From Apostichopus japonicus (Eukaryota; Echinodermata; Holothuroidea; Aspidochirotida; Stichopodidae): a DNA stretch of 64,000 bases. Where the stretch lies: positions 12,111,501 through 12,175,500 of the forward strand of contig NC_092568.1 of assembly GCF_037975245.1 (NCBI RefSeq), given 5' to 3'. Both the position numbers and the translations under genes were made by a program. This document shows, piece by piece, positions 1 through 13,400 of the stretch (its first letter is position 1; each line of letters starts with the position of its first letter). Below the pieces are notes generated by a model. That model saw only the letters and a program-made list of their open reading frames with translations, did not search any database and had not been told where the DNA came from.

Positions 1-177
1 GGAAGGGAGGGGGGGTAGAAAGCTGGATAGTCTTGAAGAGAGCTGGACAGTTCGGCAGTACAGTTTTACTGTCCTCCATCATATTTCATATACGGCAGTT
101 GGTTGTAAAAGCATGTACCGTACATACAGTAGGCAAACATAAACCATCAGTGTTCAATTTTTATCAAAAGCATCTGC

Positions 178-893
178 ACAATATGTACAGGTTTGTTCAT
201 TAATACAGTGTTTGTTTGCATGCCGATGAGTGTTGTCATGAGATTGTGTTACAAGGTCTGTACAGTGCAGATCACACTGCACATCTTGTACGGGTCTGTT
301 CATTAATACAGTGTTTGTTTGCATGCCGATGAGTGTTGTCATGAGATTGTGTTACAAGGACTGTACAGTGCAGATCACACTGCACATCTTGTACGGGTCT
401 GTTCATTAATACAGTGTTTGTTTGCATGCCGATGAGTGTTGTCATGAGATTGTGTTACAAGGTCTGTACAGTGCAGATCACACTGCACATCTTGTACGGG
501 TCTGTTCATTAATACAGTGTTTGTTTGCATGCCGATGAGTGTTGTCATGAGATTGTGTTACAAGGACTGTACAGTGCAGATCACACTGCACATCTTGTAC
601 GGGTCTGTTCATTAATACAGTGTTTGTTTGCATGCCGATGAGTGTTGTCATGAGATTGTGTTACAAGGTCTGTACAGTGCAGATCACACTGCACATCTTG
701 TACGGGTCTGTTCATTAATACAGTGTTTGTTTGCATGCCGATGAGTGTTGTCATGAGATTGTGTTACAAGGTCTGTACAGTGCAGATCACACTGCACATC
801 TTGTACAGGTCTGTTCATTAATACAGTGTTTGTTCGCATGCCGATGAGACTTTTCATGAGATTGTATTACTTTTATGCAGAGGTCTGTACAGT
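178..893. repeat. 103-bp tandem repeat, about 7 copies
   Basis: The anchor gttcattaatacag recurs at 195, 298, 401, 504, 607, 710 and 813, an exact 103-bp period. The first and last copies are the most diverged; the middle ones differ at about one base (ggtctg versus ggactg). It lies in the formin intron before exon A. Confidence 0.97.
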
Positions 894-1309
894 GCATACC
901 ATAAGCACTAGGTAGAACCTATATTATTACATTGCCATCTGTTGAAACGCTGGAGATTTTCATTAAATTGTAGCACATGTGTATGCATACAGTAGGACAT
1001 GTATACGCATATTAATACATTGATTATATGATGGATTTTTTGTCGCTATATCGTCCTGGAAGGCACTTGATTACAAAATGTCAAGTATATTCATTTGCAT
1101 ACTGTACATGGGGAAGACCCAAATCAGTTAATATGACTTACACTTCTCGTGAGGTGGCTATACAATTGATTGGTTCAGCTCATATGATGGTACAATATTA
1201 TTGTGTGATACGATGTGATTCAGGTGACTTGAAACCAAGATTGATGGTTCATGGCCGGTAAAGGAGTCATTAATTGAGAGAAATCTCTTATATATGTCTC
1301 CGTCTTCAG
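894..1309 (+). other. Formin intron sequence before exon A
   Basis: AT-rich, no supported exon. Short ORFs here (for example 1028-1261) lack splice context or family similarity. It ends in a normal acceptor at 1308-1309. Confidence 0.6.
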
Positions 1310-1459
1310 GTGGCAAAGTTACTTGACGACAAACGCTCACAGGCAGTGGGTATCTTCATGTCTAGTCTTCACATCGAGATGAGGGACCTTGAACAAGCAG
1401 TACTCAAGATGGATTTATCTGTGGTTGACCTGGAGAGCTTACAGTCCTTGTACGATATG
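1310..1459 (+). CDS. Formin exon A (FH2)
   Basis: 150 nt, phase 0 at both ends, 50 codons starting [11 protein letters not shown]. Acceptor cgtcttcag, donor gtatgt. The KRSQ.VGI stretch is a strongly conserved FH2 segment. It is the first exon visible; earlier FH2 sequence must lie upstream. Confidence 0.93.
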
Positions 1460-4400
1460 GTATGTTATACATCTGATGTCATTTAAGAAATGTACATAGA
1501 TACTCTGGTCATAAGAAGAGTAAGTTTTTTTTGATAAGAATGTTACCATGGAAATGTTAATATTATTATGATTCCGAACTTACGTGATATTCACATTTCG
1601 TTGCAATCACCTTAGTGTTGAAACATTCGTTTTACAATTGAAATCATTTACTTGTGCCTGGCGGATTAACTTATTTGAAGATGTTGGATTTTTGTCGTTG
1701 GTCACTCACCAGCATCAGAAATCAGGGGGTAGGAGGGAGGGGGGTGGGGTGGGAGGGAGGCAAATCAAGACAGTTTGGAAACTCAGGGATATTGAGAGGA
1801 AAATTAGTTTACCAACCACATGTTGGATATTGAACAAAATTTATTATATACAGTATTATACCCCCTTTCCTACACACACGCTACACCAACCTTACTTCTT
1901 TTCCTGTACTATGTTCTCGTTCCGCACCTCCTCTCCTCTCCTCCCCCTCCTTCCCCTTCCCCTCCCAGCCCAGCTCATAGCCCAGCCAAGGGTGTCAGCA
2001 GTTGCTCCCTAATTGCTCTACCTTTGGAAATTCATTGCCTAGTAGCTCACTGAATATATGCATAGTTATCGTGTATAAAGTGGACAGCATTTTGTATTTA
2101 CCCATTCACCTATCACTGATTAGTGATTACATACTGTAAAGTGAGATAAATAGATCCCACAGTCAGGTTAATCAACTCCATGGGTTAGTTAACCCTGTTA
2201 AGTGATACAGTTGTTATCGGTCTGTGCCTGTTACCTCTTTGCCTGTTTACCCTCTTTGCCTTCAGGATTAACAGTGACCTGCATTTGTTCTTCTCTCTTT
2301 TGTAATCAATGGTGTCTATTTCTTTTCAACTTTAGCTGACCTATTGTTACTTATCTGTCTAGTCTGTCCTTCCTGAACCATAATTTGATCTGGAACTTTA
2401 TTACTTCTGTCACCCTCTTGTGTGATTAATTTTATCAATCACCAACGGCAACCTGTTTGCTGAAAGGAAGCTGTCATTTGAACCACTTTTAGTCGGAACT
2501 GTGGGCAAAGGATAGCCTGTTGATCACAGTTCTAATTAAGTGAAGTATAATTACTCAAAAACTGTACTTGTGTTGTGTTATTCTGAATTGGGGCTACTGT
2601 ATATCACAAACTTCCAGTATTGATAAATTCAAGTACAATTTAAAATTAAATTTAAAATTAAGTTTAATTTCATGAAATGGTATCCCTGTATGATTGATGC
2701 TCTTTTTCAACATCATTTACTGTAATAAATTTAAAAAAAAAATCCTATCTCTTTTTTCCCCCTTCCAGAGACCTCAAAAAGAAGAACTTGCTAAAATAAA
2801 GAACCACCTTCAGAAAGAGGGGGCTGCAGATTTAGATAAACCAGAACAGTAAGAGGCATTTCTTATATACGATTTCAAAGAAACTGTATGATGGTACAAA
2901 CTATTGTTACTGTAGATACTCCAAAGTGGCAAAGGTAGTTAAAACAAAATGTAAAGACATGGTTAGATATTTTGTCACAGTTTATTTCAAATTTTTGTGT
3001 CCATGTGTCCACAATTTCCAACTTGGTCTCTGAATTTTTGTCTTATCAAATGATGCTTCCTTTGCATTTCATTTGATGGTCCCATTAATATTGAAATGTT
3101 TTACATTTTTTGGGGGTAAAATCCAAAGAATTGGTAAAATCCTCACCAATGAAAACCAAACATGTCAGCATTTGTTACACAGATCAGGCACATCTTAAGT
3201 GGTTGTTTCTTTGTAAGAAAACCTGAGATGTTTTGAAAAGTTGGAAGGATATTAGCTGTTTTTGCTGCTTTTGTTGAGAGTGTCAATTATTTTGAATTTG
3301 GTGAGAAAAGTGTAAAAGTATCTTTGAGAATGCAGACTATTACAGAGATAGGTAAACATTGTTTGTGAATCCTGTAAACCTCTCTGTGAGACATCACAGT
3401 CATCTGTTTTGTCCTTCTTACTTTTTAAAGTCGGTGGAAGATGAAAAGAATGTGCACATATGTCTCGCACAAGCTGCATTCAATTTGGTTCAAAACTTTA
3501 TTTTGATTTATAAGTTTTCCTAAACATCAGGGGCAATGGGTTAATTGGATGCTTTAAATCTGGGAATACAGATGGATGTGTTTAAAAAGGTAGCCATTCC
3601 ATTTCTTTGTCGTTTTCAGTGTGTTGGATGTTTATTTGTACATACACAAATATCGATTTCATGTGTCTATAAAAAAAGAAAGAGTGGCTTCCACGTTCAA
3701 CCTTGATTGTACTTTGGCAGTGTTATGACATTTTGTGTGATCTGTTTTCTTCTCGGTAGATTCCTTCACGAGGTATCGCAGATTCCTGAATTTGCGAACC
3801 GAGTCTTCTGCATCACCTACCAGTCAACTAATGAAGAGCAGATGTCGGAGATAACGTGTAGAATCAACATCCTGCAGGACATTATGGAAGTTAGTACTAC
3901 AGTATTGTCACACAGTGACTTGTTTTACCTATGTATGTTTTGTTTAAGGCCATGGCCTGCAGGACATTATGGAAGTTAGTAGTGTCACACAGTGACTTGT
4001 TTTACCTATGTATGTTTTGTTTAAGGCCATGGCCTGCAGGACAATATGGAAGTTAGTAGTGTCAATCAGTGACTCGTTTTACCTATGTATGTATTGTTTA
4101 AGGCCATGGCCTGCAGGACATTATGGAAGTTAGTAGTGTCACACAGTGACTCGTTTTACCTATATATGTATGTATTGTTTAAGGCCATGGCCTGCAGGAC
4201 ATTATGGAAGTTAGTAGTGTCACACAGTGACTTGTTTTACCTATGTATGTATTGTTTAAGGCCATGGCCTGCAGGACATTATGGAAGTTAGTAGTGTCAC
4301 ACAGTGACTCGTTTTACCTATGTATGTATGTATTGTTTAAGGCCATGGCCTGCAGGACATTATGGAAGTTAGTAGTGTCACACAGTGACTCGTTTTACGT

Positions 4401-7400
4401 ATGTATGTATTGTTTAAGGCCATGGCCTGCAGGACATTATGGAAGTTAGTAGTGTCACACAGTGACTCGTTTTACCTATGTATGTATTGTTTAAGGCCAT
4501 GGCCTGCCGGACATTAGGGAAGTTAGTAGTGTCACACAGTGACTCGTTTTACCTATGTATGTATTGTTTAAGGCCATGGCCTGCAGGACATTATGGAAGT
4601 TAGTAGTGTCACACAGTGACTCGTTTTACCTATGTATGTATTGTTTAAGGCCATGGCCTGCAGGACATTATGGAAGTTAGTAGTGTCACACAGTGACTCG
4701 TTTTAACTATAAATGTATTGTTTAAGGCCATGGCCTGCAGGACATTATGGAAGTTAGTAGTGTCACACAGTGACTCGTTTTACCTATGTATGTATTGTTT
4801 AAGGCCATGGCCTGCAGGACATTATGGAAGTTAGTAGTCTCACACAGTGACTCGTTTTACCTATGTATGTATTGTTTAAGGCCATGGCCTGCAGGTGTTA
4901 TGGTATTCATGTATTGTTCTGTCTACTGACCAGTAACAGTAACCTAAAGGAATGCACTGGTATGCAAAGCGTATAGAGATATAGTGCGAGGCATTTGTGG
5001 ACTTTGTCAGGCAGAATTTTATGCAAATTAGGTGGTACCAAAGGGGAGGCAATTTGTAGAGAGCCTGAGAAAAAAAAACCCATACCGATGTGGAGTAAAG
5101 CTTTCCAGGCTGGTGTAGTAGAACCTGCTTTTCATACCTTTGAAAATTTCACAAAAAGGATACATGGATTAGGTACTTAGCTGGCCGTCCGAGAATTCTG
5201 ATAGGCATCCTTACACGAGACCGCTGCAATCTGCACACATGAACAACATACAGTCCATGGCCTATATACGGTCGGCTCTTTAACAGGGGTCAACCAGGAA
5301 GTTGCGCCTATAACTACAGTAAAAGTTAAGTTAAGCAAATCTTCCTAATGTATCAGGTTCAAGGATAAATAAACAAGACAATTATGGAAGAGGAATCTGC
5401 CCAGATGATTATCACAGACCTCCTACCTTACTTCAGCTTCCTGGAGTACAGTTGAAGGTTTAAGCCAGTGACAATAGGTTACATTCAATCAACCATATCT
5501 CAAGTTAGGGGCAAGATATTGACATGGGGGTTTCAACTAGCAGTGTGGAATTTGTTTTCTCTTCAATATTTTCACATTGTTTGTCATGAACAATTCGTTT
5601 CAATCATTTCTCTGGTATGTGGAAGCCCTGACTCATCTTTACCCATACCCAACTTAAACATGCATCCACATGGTTTTATCACCAAAAATTTGACTGTGTG
5701 CAGCTTTAATAATAAGAAGCTGTCATGTTACTGAAAATTACATTTTTCTTTGTCCCATATCTCTCGGCACCATAATTGATGCCAACCACCCACCCACCCC
5801 TGTCATCAGACACACAGGTTCCCCATCAAAAACAGGCTGCATCTTTGTAAAATGTTTTGGTTTCTCTTGAGAAGTTCACCTTGCAAGAGCAGAAATACAT
5901 CAATTTTAAAAAGGTGGCTGGCATGTCTAGTCTATTATAGGCATGACATTAGATCATTCTGTCAGAAGTAACATAAACTAAAATATATAAAGATAAGGCT
6001 TTTACGGCCCCAAATTGTTTACAGTTTATGACAAGTTTATTTTATTTAGTGTCACAATCTTCTCTTGTTTATATCATTCTTATTAAAACCAGAACATTTG
6101 GTAGAGTAATTAGATTGGATAAACATTACTAACATTCTCTAATCATGAATTACGATAGCAAAGGATGGGGGAGTGGAATATATTGTTCAGATTGGCCACT
6201 AGCCCCCCCCCCACCCCCATCTAGCCATATTGTTTTCCATTAGAATATTATATAACATTTTCTCGGTTTTTCTCCATGCTCTTTTCTTTCCTGCAGATTC
6301 TACACAATGGCGAAGGACTGAAGAAAATTTTCTCCATAGTCCTTGCATTCGGCAACTACATGAACGGAGGTAAAGTGACAGATAATCTCTTCCATTAATC
6401 TCCTCAAATGGGGCTGTTACACCAGCTCATAACTGCCAGGTGCTTTGCGAACCAATAATGACTTAATCCAGCTGGCTGTGTTGGAAATATATCGTCTTGA
6501 GTAAAGCCAAAATATGGCTTCTTGCAATTTTATAGAGTTACGTACAAGATACAGATGTGTAACGCATCTAAGAAACGTGTGACAGTGTATGACAAATATG
6601 AAAAGTTAACCTCGGCCTACTACCTATTGACAGCATGTGGACCATGCCATAGCTTTAATTTGCATATGATACTAATATTGAGGGTTAAAAATCCAATCAT
6701 TTTTCATTAAGTGATTCAGTTTAATTATCAGCTAATTACAGTAATTGAGTAGAGAGGAATTGTTTGTGAACAGTGAAGCAGTTTACTTGTGTGAGTCTGT
6801 GAGATATGAACAGCAGAGCTATGGTTATATAACTTTGGTAATGAAATGACACCAAATTCTTTAAAGACACCGTTGCTAGGGTGACAGCACCAATTTTTGA
6901 AGTGACACGGACTGTGCCTCACACCCAATGCACTACATGCCGCGAAAGTCTCCAATAGCTATACAGTAGGTTGTATCCAAAAACCTGCCGTTTGTACTGA
7001 ATAGCAGGTTTTTTCCAGTTGGTTAGCTGAGTGATCAGTCCCATCTTGTCGCACCTTAGTTGAGCTGCCTGTTCGTCTATTATGCAACTATTCAAACAGC
7101 TAGTAGCTAAATCACTATCAGATCAAGGCAGACATGGCAGGGTGTGAACAAATCAACTCTTCTAAACTTACCATTCTGTTTGCAGGAGAGATTAAGTTTC
7201 AGTAAGTTGAGGTCACAAGAGTTGAAAAATGCAACCTATGGTTAATGGACTAATTCTCGTCATGAAAAACTTTTCTCTCTTAAGATAATCCCTTACTCAC
7301 TTTATTTCCCATTCCATCTAAGGAGTATGATTCCGATTGGCAATATTTTTTTTTAAGAAGGCTATCGTTTCACGTTATGTTTAAAATAAAACACATTTCA

Positions 7401-10400
7401 CAATCCCCTCAACCCTCCCCTCTCAAAAGAAAACAAAATGTTTCTATCATTTGATAACCAAATCAAGAAGTCCATATGTTTTCACATATATGAAGTATTC
7501 CCCCATCTTAATATTTTGTTTTCAAGCATGCTAGGGATGTAAATAGTTTAGTACAACCCATTTTCCTCTGGTTTATGTAAATTCTTCATGGTTTGTCGTT
7601 TTCTCATTATTCCGATCGGTCAACTGAAGGGAACAGAACAAGAGGTCAAGCAGATGGCTTCGGTTTAGAGATTCTTGCAAAACTCAAAGATGTCAAAAGT
7701 GCAGTAAGTAGTTACTCTCTGAAGTTATCAAGATGAATATTATAAATGAAAAAAGAAACAAGTCATAAACGTGATTGCTGCTTGGCAGTTAGACTGGAGT
7801 TTTTTGCAAGATTTACCTCCCGTTTTGTATAGCAGTTTAATTCCCACGGTTGACCCAGAGTGATTTACAGACTGTTAAGCTTTGGGAATCTCCTGGGTTT
7901 TTTACATGTTGCTGAAGGTACGTAGATACAGAACAGGTCATGTTTGTAAGTTTACTGTTTCACAGCGGAATAGGTTATTGCATATTCATCTAGTTTAACT
8001 TTGGTAATGGTGGACAATGATGTGACTTTAATAAATCTGTCTTACCACAACCCCAAAGGAAGTAAAAAGAAAAAAAATATTCCAGGGGTAAGAAATGAGG
8101 TGCAGGAAGGGGTATGTGGCATGGCAGCAGTGACATGCACCATAGGCATATAAAGTTATTTCATGTTATATAAGTGTATGGAATGAAACACCAAACACTT
8201 TTTTTGCAGTAATATGAGCCGTTAATTAACAGTTTTTCTTCTCTTGCTATTTGTTTCCTTCACTCTTGCCTTGTTTCTGTGCATCAAGTTGAACATTTTT
8301 CTAAGGGTATAGCTTTATGGTTTTATTCATTTCTGAGTCAAAATCATGAGATCTTGAGAAATATCTATGATAATATTAATTTGGGATACAGCGTCCTTAC
8401 AAAGTTATTGTTGTAACATAGAGGAGGTCCCATTTTGAAGAAAGAAGGAAAAGTCATAAATAAATGATTTTATACTGTTTTATCTTCCATAGGATAACAG
8501 CGTTAGTCTTCTGCAGTTTGTCATCTTTACATACATCAGACAGATTGAGGAGGTAAGAATTGTTTGAAAGAATTGAAAATTGTGCATTCTTGCAAAAGGG
8601 GGTAATTCCTGGGGAGAAGATGTAGTGTTGTGATTGTTGAGAAGGTAATATATCAAAACTGAAAGGTATAATTTAGGCTGTTTAAGATAGCCATACGATT
8701 TGTGCTTGTTTTATATTAAATGGAATGCATTACACGTTTTTAACACACCGTTGTGTCTTATTCATTCTCAAACATGTTTCTCATGAATGTGTGACATTAT
8801 TGCTTAAAGCAGCATTTTGCGTTTTGTCACCGTTTTCCACTTTTTTGACAAGTCCATCAATTTTTTTACATGTATCAATCACAAAACAACAAACTAAGAT
8901 ATTAGCCAAGTTTTTTCCGTGCCAAAAGCGTTAATCGGTGAGTAATAAAGGAAATTTGCAGATAATGAGAAAAGTGTCCTCCGACAAATTACACATTTAA
9001 TATTAATCGCATACAGTTCCCTCAACCCACTAGTTTGAATTCAACCAATCAGAGATGCAGGTTTAGTTATGAGTCGTTGCTAAAAATAGTTTCAAAACGT
9101 CGAGTTAGTAACTTGGTACAACCAGCGAGCTGGACTGTAACAGCTCCCTGGTACAACTGCCATAGACAATCTACAAAAATCAAGCATGGTGTTGTATCAT
9201 GTATTGGCCAATAGCATTTGTAGCTTTTAAATATTCATATTATGGGCGAGGTTTATTTGGATCCCAACGGAAAATATCTTCGAGAAAAACAAAGTTGAAA
9301 GTTGTAAATTTTTCGACTTTTATGCCACCATTTGAAGTAAGATTTGAATAGATAAGCTATGTATGTATGTCGTTATAGCATCGTGGAATCAATGAGGTTG
9401 AGAAAACCATAGAAAAGGACGCAAAATGCTGCTTTGTATTGAGGGGTATCATTGCAGTCTGTAACCATACCACGATTATTTCTTTATGCTGGTTCTTCTA
9501 ATGATATCAACAACCATCTCACTCACTGTGGAACATATGCTGCAAAAAGCAATATGAGGGATAGAAATATTAAAATATAAATTCTTTCAAAAAACCTGAG
9601 GTGTTTTCTTACTAATAACAGCTAGGAATGTGCTTTTATTATTTTTGGTTCCTTCTTTGATTGGATTATCTTTCTTTCTTTGCTTATACAACCCCCCCCC
9701 CCCAACCCTTTTTAATTCCCCAGTGAATGAGGTCGCCAGGAGGAAAATCCTGTGGCGACTAGATCTAAATTTTTCCCAAATTCTGGTCGCCCAGAATGAA
9801 AATGTGATCGCCACTTTGATATGCTAAATATTAGTACAAAAAACACTAGGCCTAGGCTCAACATCGAGTAGCACTAGATTGTACATGTGTACACTCACAG
9901 AATCGTATAAAGACGTATAGGATAATAGGGTTGGGCGATGTATCGAAAATTATTATTATCGCGATAATTTTTTTTCAAGACGATATTTTTTGAGGATTGA
10001 ACAAATGACGATAACTTCTTGTGAAAGAAATTTGATATAAATGTGGGAAAAAAATGCAATTATCCTTTCTCCGTTTTATGTGTAAATGTTATTCAAGCAT
10101 TCCATGGTTAAGAAAGTTGAAAAGAAATCAAGTTTATCAACTTCATTTACTGACTTTTGAACTTCGTTAAAACCCGTCCTTTACAACATTCACTGTATAG
10201 AGAACAAAACTCTGAAAATCAGTAGAGAAATTACCAATTGTGTACGAAAAGTAAGTTGGTACACCTTTCAAATTTTACGAAAGATCGAGCAAAATACTTT
10301 CGAAAAATTCACGCGAAACTGGCATATCGTGCTAAATGCAACAAATGTCATGTAAACAAGGCTCTAGTACACCCATTTATGAATTAACCATAAGACCACA

Positions 10401-13400
10401 TCTGGTGTTAAGCGGGGGAAAAAGAAAGTATTTCTAGAATTTCCACCAAAAAAGGAAAAATTATTATCCTACCACAGTTAAGTGTATAGTAAATAGCCTA
10501 ACCACTTCGTCGGTTACAGATCTCACGTAACAACAAAAACACAACTATAAATTGTATTTTGCGAAGTTGACGTTCTCTACAAGGACATGGAAACAATATT
10601 TAGCATTTAGTTAATCATGCCAAGTGGCCTAAAATATGGAATTGCAAGGTTTACTTTTATAAATATGACCATACCATAGCTATCGGGGCCATGATATCGT
10701 GCTATGTCTGTATGGTATAGACTGTGCCTCGTGTATCATGGGGAAAAGAATGTTTTGTTCATGCTGAGGAGTCGGTTGGCTTGAGGTGTGTTTTACTTAC
10801 CTTCATGTTACGGGGATATTTACCTACTTTTCTTAAACGTCTAAGATAATATTTCGCATAACTTTACCGATCCTTTACTGACTGACCTAATTAATTCTAG
10901 AGCGGAGCCAAAATAGTTTACTCCATGAAAAGTTTTTTGGAAACGTGCCAAAAATAATAACAAACAGGTGTTAAACAGGGGGTTGCAACTTGCTTGACAA
11001 GGTACCTGGTAAAATTTGCTGCACATGTAGCCTGCCTATACCAGGGTTAAACACTGCAGTTGTAAACTGATGTACGTATAGGCTGTTCATTGTTAGGCAG
11101 TCTTGAAACGGGGCTTTGCCGAACGTAGTTTGTTTCATAATATCGACAGTTTTGTAAGTTAAACTTTTTAAAGATTGTAAGACAGATTAAATCTCTTTTC
11201 ATTTTATCACATAATATTGCTACTCTTACTTGTCATTTTAAAATTTTGAACAGTTTCGTGACAATTTAAATTCATCATGGTGAAATTTTCAGTTGCAAAA
11301 ACTGATCGCCACAGTATTATAGGTCTGGCGACTAGCATTAATTTTTCCAGAAATTCTCATCGCCAGCCGAGAATTGTGGTCGCCAATGCGACCATGGCGA
11401 CCGTAATTAAAAAGGGTTGCCCCCCCCCTTCCTCCTCCCACCCCTTTGTTATTCTTTCTCCTTTGGATTTCTTACGTAGCCTGATTTGCATTTAAAATCC
11501 TGGTTGAAAGTTATTGTTGTCATCAAAGTCCTATGTTTAACTACAGTGGGACAGTATACTAGTAACTTGCCTGAACAACAAGTGGATTGAGTAATGTTAA
11601 AGGTATATTTAAATAATGGAATGCAGACAGTTTTGTAGGAATTAATGGACATTAGAAAACTCAAAGTAAGTTAAATTTGTCTTTCCAGTAAATACCCAAA
11701 TTGTTACTTTTGTTATTGTTACATTTATATTTACCCAAAGGTAAATACTATCATGAACTTCTTTTTGCTATTTTTTTTATATTTTTTTATTAGAATCTGG
11801 ATGCAGAGAAGTCCCATTTTCCTCTTCCAGACACAAGGAAGATAGACCAAGCTTGCCATCTCAAATTTGAAGATATTGATAAAGCCATCAAGAAACTCAA
11901 AAGGGATATCAAAGGTATTTTTTTTTTTCATGCACCAAGACACAAACATGAAGTTTTAAGAAAGAGGGGGAGAGGGTGACAGAAGAGTTTTGGGGGTGCA
12001 TAATGGGGTTGGAAAATAACCTTTTTCATTGTTATTTATTTTCCGGGCTACTTTTGTCAATATTATTATTCCAAATATTAACAATTAAAAATACATTCTC
12101 ATGGAGGTTTATGCCTCCATAGATTTGTACTGTTTATTTTTGTGCTGTTAGTTGTAACCTTTTTAATCTATATATATATTAGTTAGATAGATATATTTTT
12201 TATTGCAAATGTGGAAGAACCTGGCAATAGACTTTATAGGATTACTGTGAACTTGTTAGTACAACCAAAATCATTTTTGAAGTAGCAAAACCCTATCGTA
12301 ATAGGTAGTTGTAGGATTACGAATGTGAGAACTCATTAACACAACAAAAGTCACTTTTGAACTAGCAAGACTCAAACCTAACATATAGTTGTAGTAGGGT
12401 AATCATATACTGTGTTTACAGTGCATTGCATTTTTTCACCCACAGTTATTTTCTACGGCACCTAATCCCAACACACGCTATTTCTGACAATTTTATTTGG
12501 CTTACATGTACTTTAACCAGCTGCAAACAAATACCTTGGGCATGGCAATGTTGCTATAAAGCTATTCATGTGTCAATAGTATTCTTGAAACGTTTTAGAT
12601 TGTATTTGAACATTATTTTCGTTGAAGTGGCAGGTCATGTTGGTAGAATAAAAAAAAATGTTATAAAAACGATTAAACTGGGGGAGCAGGAAGGAGGGAG
12701 GGGAGGGAGGGGAGGGAGGAATGGAGGGAGGAGGGGAGGGAGGAGGGGAAAGTAAAAAAATGTATAGAGGCAAGTTAATATGTTATTATTTATATAATAT
12801 ATATATATTTTTTTTATTTTTTGGGGGGGTTTTTGTGTTCTGTTATTCTTTCTCAGCAGACCACATATCTGTTGAGTCGGTTGCATGACTTTAAGATTAC
12901 ATTTCCAATACATGGAGAAACCCAATGAACAAGATGCACTTATTTTTCGTTTTTGTGAAGACATTTTGCAATTTGAAGTAATGTGTTATTGTAGATTGGG
13001 AAAGTATGGTTTGAATCTAGATGTATAAGCAAACATCACAAAATAAATAAATAATAAGAATAAATATTAACAAGAAAAAGGGGCAATCTATTTTTTCGTC
13101 TGAGATTCAATTTGTGACCTACAATATGCAAGACCCTTGTCAGGGTTTTTCAGGTTTAAAAACAAGGTTTTGAAATGAAAATGAATGTGCTTCTTTTTTA
13201 AGTTAAAATGGAAGACATTACAACTTCTGTCTAGATACCTTAGTGCAGAAATTATATAAATTAAATATGAAAAAAATGAAACAATGACGTCAGGGTACCT
13301 TATCTCATTTGATAGAGACCATGTCTCTTTAACCTGAATTCTACTATGAAAGTTACATTCTAGCCAAAAATGATTTTGTTCTGTCAAAGATAATTTGTAA

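Noticed and set aside
178-893. CRISPR-like regular repetition
   Set aside because: Contiguous 103-bp tandem repeats without unique spacers in a eukaryotic intron; a minisatellite, not a CRISPR array.
1584-2053. 142- and 77-codon ORFs in formin intron A-B
   Set aside because: They run through G-rich and C/T-rich low-complexity tracts and lie inside an intron fixed by good splice sites and the formin frame.
12426-12964. 109-codon ORFs on both strands
   Set aside because: Both depend on the GGAGGG purine tract; low complexity only.
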